Part shown: positions 18,039-26,561 of the stretch, piece after piece
How positions within the stretch are numbered: the stretch's first letter is position 1
Layout: each line of letters opens with the position of its first letter
Source: an uncultured Clostridia bacterium
Lineage (GTDB): Bacteria > Bacillota > Clostridia > TANB77 > CAG-508
Direction of reading: 5' to 3'
Length of the DNA: 64,000 nucleotides
Assembly: GCA_934167965.1 (NCBI GenBank)
Contig: CAKPMJ010000002.1
Location: forward strand, 124,001-188,000
Position numbers and translations under genes: made by a program
Notes under the pieces: model-generated
What the model was told of the DNA's origin: nothing
What the model saw: only the letters and a program-made list of their open reading frames with translations
Database searches by the model: none

Positions 18039-18971
18039 TTATATGTTTTCTCCTCTACCTTCTGGTAATGCATTACTTGGAAGTTCGATTCTAATTTTAA
18101 TTCTAAATACATAAGTTGCTGCTCTAACGATTTTGCTATTTTTAATTCTTTGCCATAATGATGGTTTAGCTTCAAATGTTGTTGCTTCTTGATATGCTTG
18201 TTGTTCTTCTTTCTCTGCAACTTCTGCTGCTACTACATTTTCTTGTTTTGCTTCTTCTTGTTTGTTTTCAACTGCTTCAACAGTCTGAACAGCTTGAGCA
18301 TTTTCTTGAGCCATTGCTTCTTGTTCTTCAATAGCTTCTATTTGTTCTTCTGGTGTTGGTATTAATTTTAATGCATCTGCAATTTCAATTCCTATAAAAC
18401 TTAATGCCTTAGAACTATCTTCTAATCTTTCCATATCTATTTCTATATGTAAATTAGACTCTAAATTATTTATTCTTGCTTTTAATAATTTAATAGAATC
18501 TAAATAATTTTGTGATGTTTTTGTTTTGCATCTTCCTAAAGTATTTAAAGTTTCTATTATATCCTCAGAGAATTTTTCTGTTGCTGCTTCTATATCTTCT
18601 TTCCATCCTTCTTCTTTGTTAGATACTTTTTCCACTAATTCTTTAAGCTCTGCTGCCAATGATATATTTTCTTCTCTTTGCTTAATTAATTCTTCTATTT
18701 TTTGAGTATTTTCTTCAAATTGTGTTGTAGCAAATTCAACTAAGCCATAAGCAGCTTTATATACACTTATAGGGAAATTTTTCTTTTTTGGATATTCTAT
18801 TAAATATGTTTTTATAGATTCAATTAGATCTTTGAAATATGTATCTTCTTCTAATTGAATTATTTGTTTTTTGCTGTTTGGATTTATTAATTTTTGTACT
18901 TTTTCTATATTTGATAAAATCTTTTCTTCCGTAATTACCATCCTTACATTTACTATGCCAGATCTAGACAT
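18039..18971 (-). CDS. Coiled-coil protein, unknown function
   Basis: A 310-residue soluble protein, mostly helical and Glu/Lys-rich (heptad-like runs about residues 90-200), with an Ala/Gln/Glu low-complexity segment (about 205-260) and a basic C-terminal tail. No catalytic motif was found. The ribosome binding site is AAAGGAGGG. The position, convergent with the tRNA, gives no functional hint. Confidence 0.65.
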   Translation of the reverse strand: MSRSGIVNVRMVITEEKILSNIEKVQKLINPNSKKQIIQLEEDTYFKDLIESIKTYLIEYPKKKNFPISVYKAAYGLVEFATTQFEENTQKIEELIKQREENISLAAELKELVEKVSNKEEGWKEDIEAATEKFSEDIIETLNTLGRCKTKTSQNYLDSIKLLKARINNLESNLHIEIDMERLEDSSKALSFIGIEIADALKLIPTPEEQIEAIEEQEAMAQENAQAVQTVEAVENKQEEAKQENVVAAEVAEKEEQQAYQEATTFEAKPSLWQRIKNSKIVRAATYVFRIKIRIELPSNALPEGRGENI

Positions 18972-19116
18972 TGTAAACTTCCCTCCTTTGTTTCTAATTA
19001 TTACATTATATACTTTGATTATACAACATCTTACAAAAAACTACAAGCCATTTTCCGTAAGTTTTTATTTACATTTCTGTTACATAAATATTACAAAAAT
19101 ATTACAAGGATTCAAG

Positions 19117-20823
19117 TTATCCTTGTAATATTTTTTCCATCTCAACTTTTCTTTTTATTTTATGAGTTGTAGTCTTTTCAAACTCTTCATCTGTTATTAA
19201 TAGATTTTTTATCCATTTATATTTTGGCATTGTTCTATTAACTACTTTTACTTCTTTCCATATAAGCTCTTTAATCTCATCTTCCGTAAGGTTTCCATAT
19301 TTTTCTTGTATGTAATTTTTATCATATACAACCTTTACACTTACAGTTATGTCTTTATCCTTAAAATCTTCAGCACCATAAACCATTGATTCATCAACTA
19401 ATGGAGAATTATTTAACAAAGTTTCTAGCTCTTCTGGATATACATTTTTTCCATTTGATAAAACAATAACAAATTTCTTTCTTCCTGAAATAAATATGTA
19501 TCCATCTTTATCAATTTTTGCATAATCTCCTGTATGAAGCCATCCATCTTCTGTAAAAGCCTCTTTATTCGCTTCATCATCTCCAAAGTAACCTAGCATT
19601 ACGCTATCACCTTTTACAAGTAATTCGCCTACTCCTGTTTTTTCATCAACTTCATCTAATTTAACTTCTACACTTGGTAGTTTCTTTCCGATAGAGCCTA
19701 TTCTTCTTTGATTTGTAAGCTCTGCTGCAATTACTGGTGATGTCTCTGTCAAACCATATCCTTGTAATAAATTAAATCCTAAGTCAAAAAATCCTTTTTC
19801 TACTTCTGGGCTTAAAGCTGCTCCTCCAGCAACCATAACCTTAATCTTTCCACCTAAGTTTTGATGAATATCTTTAAATAATCTTTTACGTACATCTATA
19901 CCTACTTTAGATAAAATGTTGCTCATTTTTACTGCTGTTTTTACTGTTCCATCTTTACCTTTATCTTTTATTCCTTTTAGTAACTTTCCATACATTTTTT
20001 CATATACAACTGGTACACAAATCATTGCAGTTATTCCAAATGTTTTCAATTCATCTGCAATATGTCTTACACCTTTAGAAAATACAATACTTGCTCCAAT
20101 TGATATTGGATATAAAAATCCTACTGTACATTCAAATGTATGATGTAATGGTAAAAATGATAATAATATATCTTCATCAGTAAGTTCAAAGGATTCTTGG
20201 ATATCCATAATATTAGTACATATATTTTTATGAGATAGCATTACTGCTTTTGATTTATTTGTTGTTCCTGATGTAAATAACATTATTCCCATTTCTTCGT
20301 TATTGATTTCTGCATCTATAAATTCCTTATTTCCGCTATCTACTAATTCTTTTCCTTTTTCTAATATCTCTTTTAGAGAATATTTATCAAATACATGTTT
20401 TTCTAAATCCATAGAAATAAAATATTTTAATTTTGAATCTCCCTTTTTTTGGATGTTTGCCATTGCCTCATCATATTTATTTGAATAGACTATAGCTTCA
20501 ACTTCTGAACGCAAAATTAAACTTTCTATTTCATTTTCTGGTAATGCCTTATCTAAAGGTACAACTACACCAACTCCTGTAGCAATAGCAAGATATGCTA
20601 ATTCCCATTCATATCTGTTTTCACCTATTACAGCTATTCTTTTACCTTTTAAGCCCATTTCTATCATTGCAGTACCTAAATAATTTATTTCTTCTCTGAA
20701 TTGTTTATGTGTAATTTCTCTTACTCCAGATTTTTCTTGTAATAAATATGCTTTTTTGTCTCCATATTTTTCACCTGTCTGTTTTAACATATCTTTTAAA
20801 TCTTTAAATTCCATAGTTCTCAT
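19117..20823 (-). CDS. AMP-forming long-chain acyl-CoA synthetase
   Basis: A 568-residue adenylate-forming enzyme that activates a fatty acid to acyl-AMP and then acyl-CoA. Diagnostic motifs are LFTSGTTNKSKAVMLSH (P-loop), GYGLTETSP, GWLHTGDYAKIDKDG and GRKKFVIVLSNGKNVYPEELE. The length is normal for the FadD class. It starts directly after the DnaB-like helicase stop, so the two are probably co-transcribed despite unrelated roles. Confidence 0.92.
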   Translation of the reverse strand: MRTMEFKDLKDMLKQTGEKYGDKKAYLLQEKSGVREITHKQFREEINYLGTAMIEMGLKGKRIAVIGENRYEWELAYLAIATGVGVVVPLDKALPENEIESLILRSEVEAIVYSNKYDEAMANIQKKGDSKLKYFISMDLEKHVFDKYSLKEILEKGKELVDSGNKEFIDAEINNEEMGIMLFTSGTTNKSKAVMLSHKNICTNIMDIQESFELTDEDILLSFLPLHHTFECTVGFLYPISIGASIVFSKGVRHIADELKTFGITAMICVPVVYEKMYGKLLKGIKDKGKDGTVKTAVKMSNILSKVGIDVRKRLFKDIHQNLGGKIKVMVAGGAALSPEVEKGFFDLGFNLLQGYGLTETSPVIAAELTNQRRIGSIGKKLPSVEVKLDEVDEKTGVGELLVKGDSVMLGYFGDDEANKEAFTEDGWLHTGDYAKIDKDGYIFISGRKKFVIVLSNGKNVYPEELETLLNNSPLVDESMVYGAEDFKDKDITVSVKVVYDKNYIQEKYGNLTEDEIKELIWKEVKVVNRTMPKYKWIKNLLITDEEFEKTTTHKIKRKVEMEKILQG

Positions 20824-22563
20824 TTATTCTGTTCCTTTCTCATTTTCCTGTTTTAATTTTAAATATCCCAATTCATTCCAACTATTATATGCTAAGTTCA
20901 ATCTAAATACAACTTTAGGTTTAGCTCCTGCTCTATTTTTATCAACAACACATGCATAATATCTAACATCAGGGTCATCAAATTTTTCTAAGTCATAAAA
21001 TTTTGTATCTACTTCTTTTAATGAATATTCATATTGGTCTAATGTGCTTCTTGGTATTTGTTTTATTAAACATAATGTATCTAATACCTCTTTTACTGTT
21101 CTACTAGCAGATAAATCATTTACATCTAAGTTTATAGGCAATGTTGCACTTTCTGTTAATTGAAGTGTTGACCCTATAAATATATTAAAGTCTTGCGCTA
21201 AATTTGACAATATTGTTGCTGTTTTCTTTACCTCTTCTCCATTTCCAATATGTGCAGTATCTGTTTTTAATGTATCATAAAACATATATTGTATTTGTTC
21301 TTTATAATAATAATTTTTTATTACTTTGCTTAATTCATCATTTGTATGATCTGTAATGTTTATAAAATATATTGCATTGTTTACTTGAGTATTTAACCAA
21401 TCTGTAGCTTTCAATGTTTTATTAAAGTCTGATGAATATTTTTTTAATTTTTCTATAAACTCTGTTTGTGTTTCTTTTTTATTTCTTGCTATATAACCAT
21501 TTTCGTCTATTTCTACATCATCTTTATTATCTGGTCTAAATTTTAATTCTAGTAATTCACCTTCGCTAATCTTTATTTTTTGTCCATGTATTTTTTGAAT
21601 CTCTGGATTATTTATAATTGTTGTAATCAAACATAGCTTCATTTTTTCTTCTGACATTTCATTTGAAATTACTAACACTTTCTTTTTATGTACAAAAGCA
21701 AGATATGCGGCTAAATTTATTGTAAATCTACTTTTACCAGAGTTTGATGGCATTGCAAAAGCTGTTGTTTCTCCTCTTCTTATACCTTTAAACACACTTG
21801 ATAATATATTAAATGGTAAATTAAGACCTTTGGCTAAGTTATTTTCTCCTGCTGTCAAAAATTCTGTTATTCCTTCATTTAATACAGCTTGTTTAAATTT
21901 AGCTGTTACCTGTGCCTGATTCACTGCGCTTTCAACTTCCTCAATTGACATTTGGTCATATAATTCATAATTTACTATATCTACAATTTTATTTTGAATT
22001 GATTTTATTGGTATTTCTAAATAACTTTTTCTTAATATAAATAATTTCTTTAGTTCAACATAAACTTTTTCAAAATCTATTCTTTCATTTTCGACTTTGT
22101 TTTTTAAATCTAATTTTAGTTGATATGACTCTTTTGTATCTTTTGCAAAATTATAATTTCTTTTTGCTTTTTCAGAGGCGTATTTATCACCTTCTGTAAA
22201 TAAAACACTTTTATATAAATTTAATATCTCTTGATTTGCAAAATAATTTTCTTCAAATACAAAATAGTACATACTTATAGATTTAGGGTCATTCAACAAA
22301 AGTCCCATATATTGCTCTTCAAGTTCTTCATTCATCAACGCATTTGGGTATATTTGCCCTTCTTCTGTTAAATAATCATCTTCTATTTTTTCCTCTTCTT
22401 CATCTGTTTTGTTTTCTTGTAATTTTTTTAATTCATATACTGCTTGCTCAACTTCATCGTTGTCTAACATTTCTTTTATCTCTTCTAATTTTTCTCTATT
22501 TCCCTTTGTTACAGGAATTGCTTTTAATAATTGATACATTTTTTCTTTTATTTCAGGATTCAT
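20824..22563 (-). CDS. DnaB-like helicase domain protein (divergent)
   Basis: A 579-residue protein. The C-terminal half is a RecA-fold DnaB/RadA-like ATPase: Walker A AMPSNSGKSRF, KKVLVISNEMSEEKM and the closing VDKNRAGAKPKVVFRL. The N-terminal 150 residues are acidic and do not look like the normal DnaB primase-interaction domain. It may be a second, non-replicative DnaB paralog as found on mobile elements, though its codon usage matches its neighbours. It contains no in-frame CGG. Confidence 0.8.
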   Translation of the reverse strand: MNPEIKEKMYQLLKAIPVTKGNREKLEEIKEMLDNDEVEQAVYELKKLQENKTDEEEEKIEDDYLTEEGQIYPNALMNEELEEQYMGLLLNDPKSISMYYFVFEENYFANQEILNLYKSVLFTEGDKYASEKAKRNYNFAKDTKESYQLKLDLKNKVENERIDFEKVYVELKKLFILRKSYLEIPIKSIQNKIVDIVNYELYDQMSIEEVESAVNQAQVTAKFKQAVLNEGITEFLTAGENNLAKGLNLPFNILSSVFKGIRRGETTAFAMPSNSGKSRFTINLAAYLAFVHKKKVLVISNEMSEEKMKLCLITTIINNPEIQKIHGQKIKISEGELLELKFRPDNKDDVEIDENGYIARNKKETQTEFIEKLKKYSSDFNKTLKATDWLNTQVNNAIYFINITDHTNDELSKVIKNYYYKEQIQYMFYDTLKTDTAHIGNGEEVKKTATILSNLAQDFNIFIGSTLQLTESATLPINLDVNDLSASRTVKEVLDTLCLIKQIPRSTLDQYEYSLKEVDTKFYDLEKFDDPDVRYYACVVDKNRAGAKPKVVFRLNLAYNSWNELGYLKLKQENEKGTE

Positions 22564-22690
22564 ATTTTTTTTCCTCCTAGTATTTGTTCTTGCTTATTAT
22601 ATCATTTAGTTTTTTGTATTTCAAGTATTTTGTTAATAAATACTCCTGTATATATTTTTTTCATACTAATCTTGGTAAGCCTTTATTAAC

Positions 22691-22740
22691 AAAAAAATTA
22701 GCCAAAATCCTTAAATTTACTTTAAGAATTATTTGACTAA
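22691..22740 (-). terminator. Terminator of hypervariable gene 1
   Basis: A long imperfect stem (TTAGTCAAAT.../...ATTTTGGCTAA) with an inner CTTAAA/TTTAAG pair and a T7 run. Confidence 0.75.
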
Positions 22741-22756
22741 TTTTTCCTTCTTTTAT

Positions 22757-22819
22757 TAATTTTCTATATTTTCATAACAATAGCCTTTTCTAGGTTATCG
22801 CTTTTAGAGTTCAGACCTA
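22757..22819 (-). other. Putative IMH (initiation of mutagenic homing) segment 1
   Basis: About 90 bp around the stop codon and downstream are nearly identical to 35107-35169. It contains a hairpin (GCGATAACC/GGCTATTGT type). A conserved hairpin just after a variable region is what marks the fixed 3' side of DGR target sites. Confidence 0.65.
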
Positions 22820-24055
22820 CTTTATATAAAGTGTGAGGCGAGTAGAATAGTCGCTGCTAGTAAGGTACGGATGGTTGTTGGGGCGATTGCTAGGTGAAAA
22901 GCTAAGGCTGAAATAACCACCTCTGAGAGCACGACGGCTAGTGTAGTTCGCCTCTAATGTCCATTCATAACTATTTCCTAGTAAATCATATATATTGTTT
23001 AATTTATCTGTTGAGACTGTTCCTGTTTTTCGTGTTGTATTTCTACTTGTTGTTACTCCTTCTAAATTTGTTGGAGTTTTTGATGTTACGTCTATTCCAT
23101 TTTCTTGCATCCATATCATCATTTGATCATATTGACTTCCCCATATCATACTACTTCCTACTACATTTTTTATTTTATCTTGCCCACTATATTCTTTATC
23201 TTTTTGATATAATCCATACCATGTATTTGCACTACTTGTTTCTGCTGTTGCCGATGCTACGCCAGATATTGATTGAGCATTTTTTGTTTCTGTGTTTAAA
23301 CTTGTTTCATATCTTCCTACATAGAATCCTTTATTTTTTTCTACATATTTTATCATTTCATCAAATTCGTTTTGTAATTGTGTTTTCCATTTCGTTAGTA
23401 TCTCTTCATCTGTTCCATTTAAACCTACTATACTTTTCAATAAAGCTATTCCTTTTGCATCATCCCCTGTTATTGCATCTCCATATGCTGTACTTGATAA
23501 ATAGTCTGGCTCTCTGTAGTCTGTTGCACCTGTCCATTTCATAACTCCTGATGTCTCTGTCCAACTATTCGCTCTATATCCACTTGAAGTAAAGTTATAA
23601 AGTTTTCCTAGTTTCTTTTCTTCTGCATTTGTTCCATACATTTTACTTACATCTTTTACTGGCACCCATACAAATTCACTATTATCTGGTGCTACTACTA
23701 CTATTCCTTTTTTTACTTCTGTCGGTGAATCTTCTTTTATTTTAAATCCTACTGGCACTACTATAGTTTCTCCATTGTCATCTTGTAATTTTACTTTTCT
23801 TCCTTCTATAACTTTATTTTTATTGTCTTTTACCTTTCCTAAGTTTCCTGTACTTTCTTCCATTAAAATTTCTAAATCTGTTAAGTCTTCTGTTTCATTT
23901 GTTTGTGCTTCTTCTGTTTTCATTTTAGCATCTGCAGCCTTCTTTAATATTCCATTTTCTCCTGATAGCATTGCTATTGCGACTCCTGCTAATATCAATA
24001 ACACTATTATTGTTATTACTAGTGCTATTAATGTTATTCCATTGTTTTTCTTCAT
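22817..24055 (-). CDS. DGR-type hypervariable C-type-lectin-like protein with pilin-like N-terminus (VP1)
   Basis: A 412-residue protein. The N-terminus has the class III/type IV pilin-like signal (NGITLIALVITIIVLLILAG) and MLSGENGILKKA, seen in many gut Clostridia. The C-terminal 260 residues form an FGE-sulfatase/C-type lectin fold: EFVWVPV, GFYVGRYE, IYDLLGNSYEWTLEA, LRGGYF and a final RLTLYIK. The last 40 codons differ from those of gene 35167-36418 mainly at codon positions 1 and 2, with third bases held at C or T, as expected from adenine mutagenesis of AAC/AAT codons. It is probably a surface-displayed binding protein diversified in trans. A leader with an AC-repeat ORF lies upstream. 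Confidence 0.88.
   Translation of the reverse strand: MKKNNGITLIALVITIIVLLILAGVAIAMLSGENGILKKAADAKMKTEEAQTNETEDLTDLEILMEESTGNLGKVKDNKNKVIEGRKVKLQDDNGETIVVPVGFKIKEDSPTEVKKGIVVVAPDNSEFVWVPVKDVSKMYGTNAEEKKLGKLYNFTSSGYRANSWTETSGVMKWTGATDYREPDYLSSTAYGDAITGDDAKGIALLKSIVGLNGTDEEILTKWKTQLQNEFDEMIKYVEKNKGFYVGRYETSLNTETKNAQSISGVASATAETSSANTWYGLYQKDKEYSGQDKIKNVVGSSMIWGSQYDQMMIWMQENGIDVTSKTPTNLEGVTTSRNTTRKTGTVSTDKLNNIYDLLGNSYEWTLEANYTSRRALRGGYFSLSFSPSNRPNNHPYLTSSDYSTRLTLYIK
22820..22945 (-). other. Variable region VR1
   Basis: A stretch that, against VR2, shows clustered substitutions in codon positions 1-2 (for example TAC/TGC, ACT/GTT, GAC/GGC, AGC/GCC), flanked by invariant TGGACATTAGAGGCG and CGCCTCACACTTTATATAAAG-like ends. 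Confidence 0.8.
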
Positions 24056-24085
24056 ATTATTTCTTCCTTTCTTTATTTTTTATTA

Positions 24086-24115
24086 TTGTCAAAAATGAAC
24101 GTCCCCATTGACAAC
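24086..24115. repeat. Dispersed 30-bp hairpin repeat, copy 2
   Basis: TTGTCAA...GAACGTCCCCATTGACAA; it sits in the leader between the attenuator hairpin and the gene at 24055. Confidence 0.75.
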
Positions 24116-24127
24116 TTTAATGCACCA

Positions 24128-24187
24128 TAAAAAGACAATATAAACTTATCCAGTATCATAATACTTACCAGATAAGCCAATATTGCC
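24128..24187 (-). terminator. Leader (attenuator) hairpin of VP1
   Basis: On the minus strand a 20-bp-class imperfect stem (GGCAATAT, CTTATC, GGTA paired with TAC, GATAAG, ATATTG) is followed by T5. The same hairpin at 51202-51261 carries compensatory changes. It lies between the leader ORF and the gene. Confidence 0.75.
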
Positions 24188-24219
24188 TTTTTCACTATAT
24201 ATCTTATTATTTATTTTTA

Positions 24220-24279
24220 CTAAACTAATTGTGTGTGTGTGTGTGTGTGTACAGCCTCAACGGTTCTAGCTTTTTTCAT
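24220..24279 (-). CDS. Leader ORF with (AC)10 microsatellite, 19 aa
   Basis: ATG, eight codons, GTA, then ten AC units read as alternating His-Thr, then Gln-Leu-Val and stop. The ribosome binding site is weak (GGTG). The ORF at 51296 has the same plan with (AC)11 and the same phase into the repeat. With n=9 or 12 the frame would instead run about 28 codons into the hairpin, ending GGA-TAA. Translation is inferred, not shown. Confidence 0.5.
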   Translation of the reverse strand: MKKARTVEAVHTHTHTQLV

Positions 24280-24467
24280 CTTTTACACCAACTTTCTACT
24301 TTATTCTTTTTATATTTTACTAAAACATCATTTTCTTGTAAATACTTTTTGCCAATTTATTTAAAAATTTGTATAATTTATAGTACACTAAAATTATAAC
24401 TAACATTAATTAATAAAATTCTGCAAAAATGTTTCAAAATTTTTCCAATAAATACATCTATAAATTA

Positions 24468-24496
24468 TTGCAATTTCAATGATTTTGTAATATAAT
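24468..24496 (+). promoter_or_regulatory. Sigma-A type promoter
   Basis: TTGCAA (24468-24473), 17 bp, TATAAT (24491-24496), for the orphan gene at 24552. Confidence 0.75.
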
Positions 24497-24551
24497 AGTT
24501 CTATATAAATTTCATAAAATCATTATAAATTTTTTAGGAGGATGAAATTAT

Positions 24552-24893
24552 ATGTGTTGTCACAACAAACATTCAATTACAATTTTAAAAACACCATATG
24601 GTTATCTGACTAATACTGGCTTTACAGAAAATATCAATTCCCGGGATATTGTTGCTGTTTGGAGTAACAATTTAAAAGGCAAAAATAAAAAAAGACAGCT
24701 AAGATATTTTTTTAAGCACTGTTTTCTTTCATCAAAAATAAAACAAGTATTAGAACAGGCTTGCCTTGATGAATGCATTATATGGGCGTTCGAATGTCCA
24801 TATGCCAATTCCTGTTACTCTTGTTACAATTCTAAATATTGTAACTTCTGGAATGGCAATCGTGACAAACTTGAATTTACAAAATTAAATTAA
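24552..24893 (+). CDS. Orphan cysteine-rich protein containing an in-frame CGG
   Basis: A 113-residue protein with AGGAGG ten bases before the ATG, its own promoter and terminator. Cysteines cluster at both ends (MCCH; CLDEC, CPYANSCYSCYNSKYC), suggesting metal binding; no family is recognised. Codon 31 is CGG (24642-24644), one of only five in-frame CGGs that do not restore a conserved frame. A +1 shift there would end the protein after about 11 codons. It may be recently acquired, or the CGG may act as a regulatory truncation point. Confidence 0.7.
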   Translation: MCCHNKHSITILKTPYGYLTNTGFTENINSRDIVAVWSNNLKGKNKKRQLRYFFKHCFLSSKIKQVLEQACLDECIIWAFECPYANSCYSCYNSKYCNFWNGNRDKLEFTKLN

Positions 24894-24900
24894 TTTTGTA

Positions 24901-24932
24901 AATAAAGCTCATGTATAAAACATGAGCTTTAT
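24901..24932. terminator. Bidirectional terminator
   Basis: AATAAAGCTCATG/CATGAGCTTTATT with T-runs on both strands, between the orphan gene and sigK. Confidence 0.85.
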
Positions 24933-24934
24933 TT

Positions 24935-25636
24935 TTATTCTTCCATTTCTTCAGATAACTTGCTTATTGCTTTGCTTTCTATCCTTGATACATATGAACG
25001 AGAAATTCCCATTGATTCAGCAATCTCATTTTGTGTTTTAGGTTTACTTCCGTTTAACCCAAACCTTAATTCTATAATAGTTTTCTCTCTATCCTTTAAC
25101 ACTTCCTTCATTTTTGCATATAATTTTTTAATTTTTAACTTTAAATCAACAACATCTTCTACACTTCTTTGATCATTTTCTAACACCTCTTCTAATGTAA
25201 CCACATTATCATCCTTATCTTTACCTACTGTATCATTTAAATAAACTTCTGCATTTAGTTTTTTTATAGATCTTAAATACATTAAAATCTCATTATCTAT
25301 GCAACGTGAAACATATGTTGACAATCTTGCTCCTTTCTCAACGTTAAAACTATTAATTCCTTTTATTAATCCTATTGTACCTATTGATAATAAATCATCT
25401 TGATCAACATTTGTATTAGCATATTTTTTACATACATGTGCAACTAGTCTTAAATTTTTTTCTATAAGTAAATTTCTTGCCTCCTCATCTCCTTGTGACA
25501 TTTTTATTAATGCGTTTTTTTCTTCTTCTGCAGATAATGGCTCTGGAAAGACTGTTGTTCCAGAAATATATCCTACTGCAAATATAGCAGTTTTTAAAAA
25601 GCTGAAAAACCCTGATAGACAAAGGCTAGATAACAT
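24935..25636 (-). CDS. sigK: Sporulation sigma factor SigK
   Basis: A 233-residue sigma-70 family factor. Region 2 shows NLRLVAHVCKKY and DDLLSIGTIGLIKGINSF; region 4 shows ELRFGLNG and a final HTH (NEIAESMGISRSYVSRIESKA). The N-terminal hydrophobic segment (LSSLCLSGFFSFLK) fits the pro-sequence of SigK removed by SpoIVFB. It drives late mother-cell genes. The gene is continuous, with no skin-type insertion. The start at 25636 follows GGAGGTG. Confidence 0.92.
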   Translation of the reverse strand: MLSSLCLSGFFSFLKTAIFAVGYISGTTVFPEPLSAEEEKNALIKMSQGDEEARNLLIEKNLRLVAHVCKKYANTNVDQDDLLSIGTIGLIKGINSFNVEKGARLSTYVSRCIDNEILMYLRSIKKLNAEVYLNDTVGKDKDDNVVTLEEVLENDQRSVEDVVDLKLKIKKLYAKMKEVLKDREKTIIELRFGLNGSKPKTQNEIAESMGISRSYVSRIESKAISKLSEEMEE

Positions 25637-25727
25637 AAATGCACCTCCATTTTTTCTATAACACATTATATGCTTTAGAAAAATAAAAGTGCCTGACCAT
25701 AAAAAACTTTATTTTTTTCATATTCCC

Positions 25728-25758
25728 TTGAAATTATATCATAATCATGATATAATTT
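25728..25758 (+). promoter_or_regulatory. Promoter and operator of toxin-antitoxin pair 1
   Basis: TTGAAA (25728-25733), 17 bp, TATAAT (25751-25756). A perfect palindrome with 12-bp arms and a 4-bp centre (25731-25758, core TATATCAT/ATGATATA) covers the spacer and -10, consistent with autorepression by the antitoxin. Confidence 0.8.
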
Positions 25759-25787
25759 TCATACATTAAATAAAAGGAGGAATGACT

Positions 25788-26141
25788 ATGGCAGTTATAA
25801 GACCATGCGCAGATTTAAGAAATAAATATAATGAAATCTCTAAAATTTGCCACCAAACTCAAAAACCTATATATATTACTAAAAACGGTACAAATGATCT
25901 GGTAGTTTTAAGTGATGAGGCTTATGAGGAAATCGTAAAATCAACACAAGAAAAAGTTGAAGAAAAAATTAAAAAACTTATTTCTAAACAATTTGATAAA
26001 CATTATAATGATTTTGAGCAATTTAAAAAAGACATTTTCAGGAAAATTGAACAATCCATTAAAGAAATAGAAAATGGTAATTGTATACCTATGGAAAACA
26101 TCGTTGCAGAAATGGAGGAAATCTATGACTCCACTAAATAA
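25788..26141 (+). CDS. Phd/YefM-type antitoxin
   Basis: A 117-residue protein starting at the second ATG, the one spaced correctly from AAAGGAGG. The N-terminal fold (VIRPCADLRNKYNEISKIC, KPIYITKNGTNDLVVLSDEAYEE) is the Phd/YefM DNA-binding domain; the charged helical C-terminus would wrap the toxin. It overlaps the toxin gene by 17 bp. The same N-terminal motif occurs in the second antitoxin at 61327. Confidence 0.88.
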   Translation: MAVIRPCADLRNKYNEISKICHQTQKPIYITKNGTNDLVVLSDEAYEEIVKSTQEKVEEKIKKLISKQFDKHYNDFEQFKKDIFRKIEQSIKEIENGNCIPMENIVAEMEEIYDSTK

Positions 26142-26449
26142 ATACCAAATCTCTTGGTCTCCTCAAGCTTATAAAGATCTTAAGGAAATATATAATTATA
26201 TTTCGAATACTTTAAAAGAAAAAAACATAGCCAAAAAAATTACTAGTAAACTTTTAAAATCAATATTAAACTTGAGTTATCTACCAGAAAGATATCCAAA
26301 AATTTCAAATTTTAATGATAATAGCAAGAACATTCGAAAAATGCTGGTAGATAACTACATAATTATTTATGAAATTCATAATTTTACTCGGAAAAGTATT
26401 TATATTAAATATATTTCATAGTTTACAGGATTATTTTTCTAAATTATAA
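26125..26449 (+). CDS. ParE/RelE-type toxin, read through a +1 frameshift at CGG
   Basis: The start ATG at 26125 overlaps the antitoxin. Residues 1-88 match the ParE/RelE fold (ISWSPQAYKDLKEIYNYI, VDNYIIIYEI). CGG at 26389-26391 follows NFT. In frame 0 the protein ends ten codons later with RKSIYIKYIS; skipping C26389 gives GKVFILNIFHSLQDYFSKL, the family's usual C-terminal strand and helix (compare VRRILHSKRNLEKYI in the second toxin of this window). The shift thus recovers the domain's conserved end, which the zero frame lacks. Confidence 0.82.
26389..26391 (+). other. +1 frameshift site ACT-CGG-AAA in the toxin gene
   Basis: CGG is in frame with the antitoxin-overlapping start. GGA-AAA-GTA after the skipped C opens 19 further codons ending TAA at 26447-26449. 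Confidence 0.78.
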
Positions 26450-26518
26450 TCAAAATCTTTAAATTTTTATAATCAATTTAGTTTAATTTTTATATTATAT
26501 TCTTATAAAATATTTTGC

Positions 26519-26555
26519 TAAAAAAATTCAGCAAAGTTCTAAACTTTACTGAATT
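26519..26555 (-). terminator. Terminator of the alpha-2-macroglobulin-like gene
   Basis: AATTCAG/CTGAATT with an inner AAAGTT/AACTTT stem and a T-run on the minus strand. Confidence 0.8.
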
Positions 26556-26561
26556 TTTATT

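Noticed and set aside
24220..24400. Riboswitch (for example c-di-GMP) in the leaders of the pilin-like genes
   Set aside because: The leader sequences lack known aptamer cores; the AC-repeat ORF plus terminator explains the conservation better.
24935..25636. Skin-type element interrupting sigK
   Set aside because: The sigK frame is continuous from start to stop.
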